Source: CAVTSA01 sp963737225
GTDB lineage: Bacteria > Chloroflexota > Dormibacteria > Dormibacterales > Dormibacteraceae
Reading direction: 5' to 3'
Length of the DNA stretch: 64,000 nucleotides
Assembly: GCA_963737225.1 (NCBI GenBank)
Contig: CAVTSA010000002.1
Span: 620,001 to 684,000 of the forward strand
Below the pieces are notes generated by a model. It ran no database searches, was not told where the DNA came from, and saw only the letters and a list, made by a program, of their open reading frames with translations. Both the position numbers and the translations under genes were made by a program. Below are positions 63,602-64,000 of the stretch, piece after piece (position 1 is the first letter of the stretch; each line of letters opens with the position of its first letter).

Positions 63602-63661
63602 CCGGAGTGTCCACACTCCGGTCCTACCCTGCCGCGTTCAGCACCCGACTGTGGACAGTCT
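63602..63661. repeat. Paired palindrome locus B3 (42-bp spacing)
   Basis: GGAGTG-TCCA-CACTCC at 63604-63619 (centre 63611.5) and GACTG-TGGA-CAGTC at 63647-63660 (centre 63653.5), exactly 42 bp, with inverted centres and a 27-bp spacer (TCCTACCCTGCCGCG) like that of B2. The second palindrome lies in the 3' end of cobA and encodes its last residues. This is the uninterrupted version of the B2 locus. Confidence 0.88.
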
Positions 63662-64000
63662 GGGCTTGCCGGCGACGGCGCCGGCGCTCGCGGAGACCAC
63701 GGCGCCGACGACGAGCAGCGCGGGGGGTTCGAGGCCCGGGAGACCGGTGCCGGACGACATCGCCCCCAGTGTGGTCCGCACCACCGCCTCGCCGGGTGTC
63801 GACGCCCCGGCCACCATCGCCACCGGGTGGTCCTCCCCCAGCTCGCCGGCCAGCTCACGCGCGATCAGCGGCGCCCGTTCGAACGCCATCAGCACGACCA
63901 GCGTGTCGGCGGAGCGGGCCAGCCGGCGCAGGTCGGCCGGCCCCTCCCGCGTGTGGGCGGTGCAGAAGGTGACTGACGTGGAGACGCCGCGCAGGGTGAG
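63638..64000 (-). CDS. cobA: Uroporphyrinogen-III C-methyltransferase, C-terminal part only
   Basis: 120 codons enter from the right window edge without a start. SVTFCTAH, DLRRLARSADTLVVLMAFERA, LGEDHPVAMVAGASTPGE and the TTLGAM that follows are SUMT/CobA segments (SAM-binding tetrapyrrole methylase). It methylates uroporphyrinogen III toward sirohaem or cobalamin. The usual end is replaced by the palindrome-coded residues LSTVGC before the stop at 63638. Confidence 0.85.
   Translation of the reverse strand, partial: LTLRGVSTSVTFCTAHTREGPADLRRLARSADTLVVLMAFERAPLIARELAGELGEDHPVAMVAGASTPGEAVVRTTLGAMSSGTGLPGLEPPALLVVGAVVSASAGAVAGKPRLSTVGC

Overview
The window is a 64 kb, very GC-rich (roughly 70 %) bacterial chromosome segment, dense in genes and rich in GTG/TTG starts and ATGA or GTGA stop-start overlaps. 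Gene content (PurS/PurQ/PurL, N5-CAIR-type PurE, an Fe-S type PurF, a PyrR RNA site, ECF sigma plus a large Ig-like/propeller membrane protein) suggests a Gram-positive-related or Chloroflexota-like lineage (for example a Dormibacteria-type soil organism). Actinomycetota cannot be excluded. I see no tRNA, rRNA or CRISPR array.

Layout. 1-2715: partial lipoprotein, then nagA and a SIS-domain glucosamine-6-phosphate deaminase. 2837-8018: hypothetical and DUF4332 proteins, guaA, a HAD phosphatase, purD, purE. 8018-12809: two-gene biotin carboxylase split around a beta-hydroxyacid dehydrogenase, then a Nudix hydrolase. 12895-14399: complete IS110-family element with a readable bridge RNA and a zinc-finger accessory gene. 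14441-19917: PHP protein, CoA-transferase/acyl-CoA dehydrogenase/enoyl-CoA hydratase operon, AlkA-type glycosylase. 19969-21448: IS30-family element. 21531-26948: amidohydrolase/dehydrogenase pair and a heterodimeric ABC exporter with a possible leader peptide. 27058-31055: DAHP synthase and an ECF sigma pair. 31391-41816: purine cluster purB-C-S-Q-L-F-M-N-H. 41958-46328: oxalyl-CoA-synthetase-like ligase, ketopantoate reductase-like and class V aminotransferase genes. 46474-54378: COG4280 and ChrB-like pair, TetR, a deacetylase/C45/PxpA operon, ABC transporter. 54668-62389: pyrimidine operon pyrB-pyrR-carAB(fused)-pyrK-pyrD under a PyrR RNA site. 62472-64000: Gfo/Idh/MocA oxidoreductase and partial cobA.

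Most notable signal. Intergenic regions repeatedly carry two short palindromes whose centres are 42 bp apart (four helical turns). I find this at twelve loci with at least four unrelated palindrome sequences (families A, B, C, E); ten are exactly 42 bp and two are 41 or 43. The spacing holds although the sequences and spacers differ, and eleven of the twelve sit at or just behind the 3' end of a gene. Both insertion sequences sit inside family-B pairs: IS110 at the centre of one palindrome, IS30 in the spacer of another. Removing IS30 on paper restores exactly 42 bp. A separate hairpin repeat (family D) occurs three times just before start codons.

Caution. Eight genes, including purH, pyrB and carA, are broken by nine apparent single-base indels. 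In each case one-base corrections give a full-length, in-frame protein. Consensus errors in the assembly are the simplest explanation, so these genes are described as intact functions with a frameshift.
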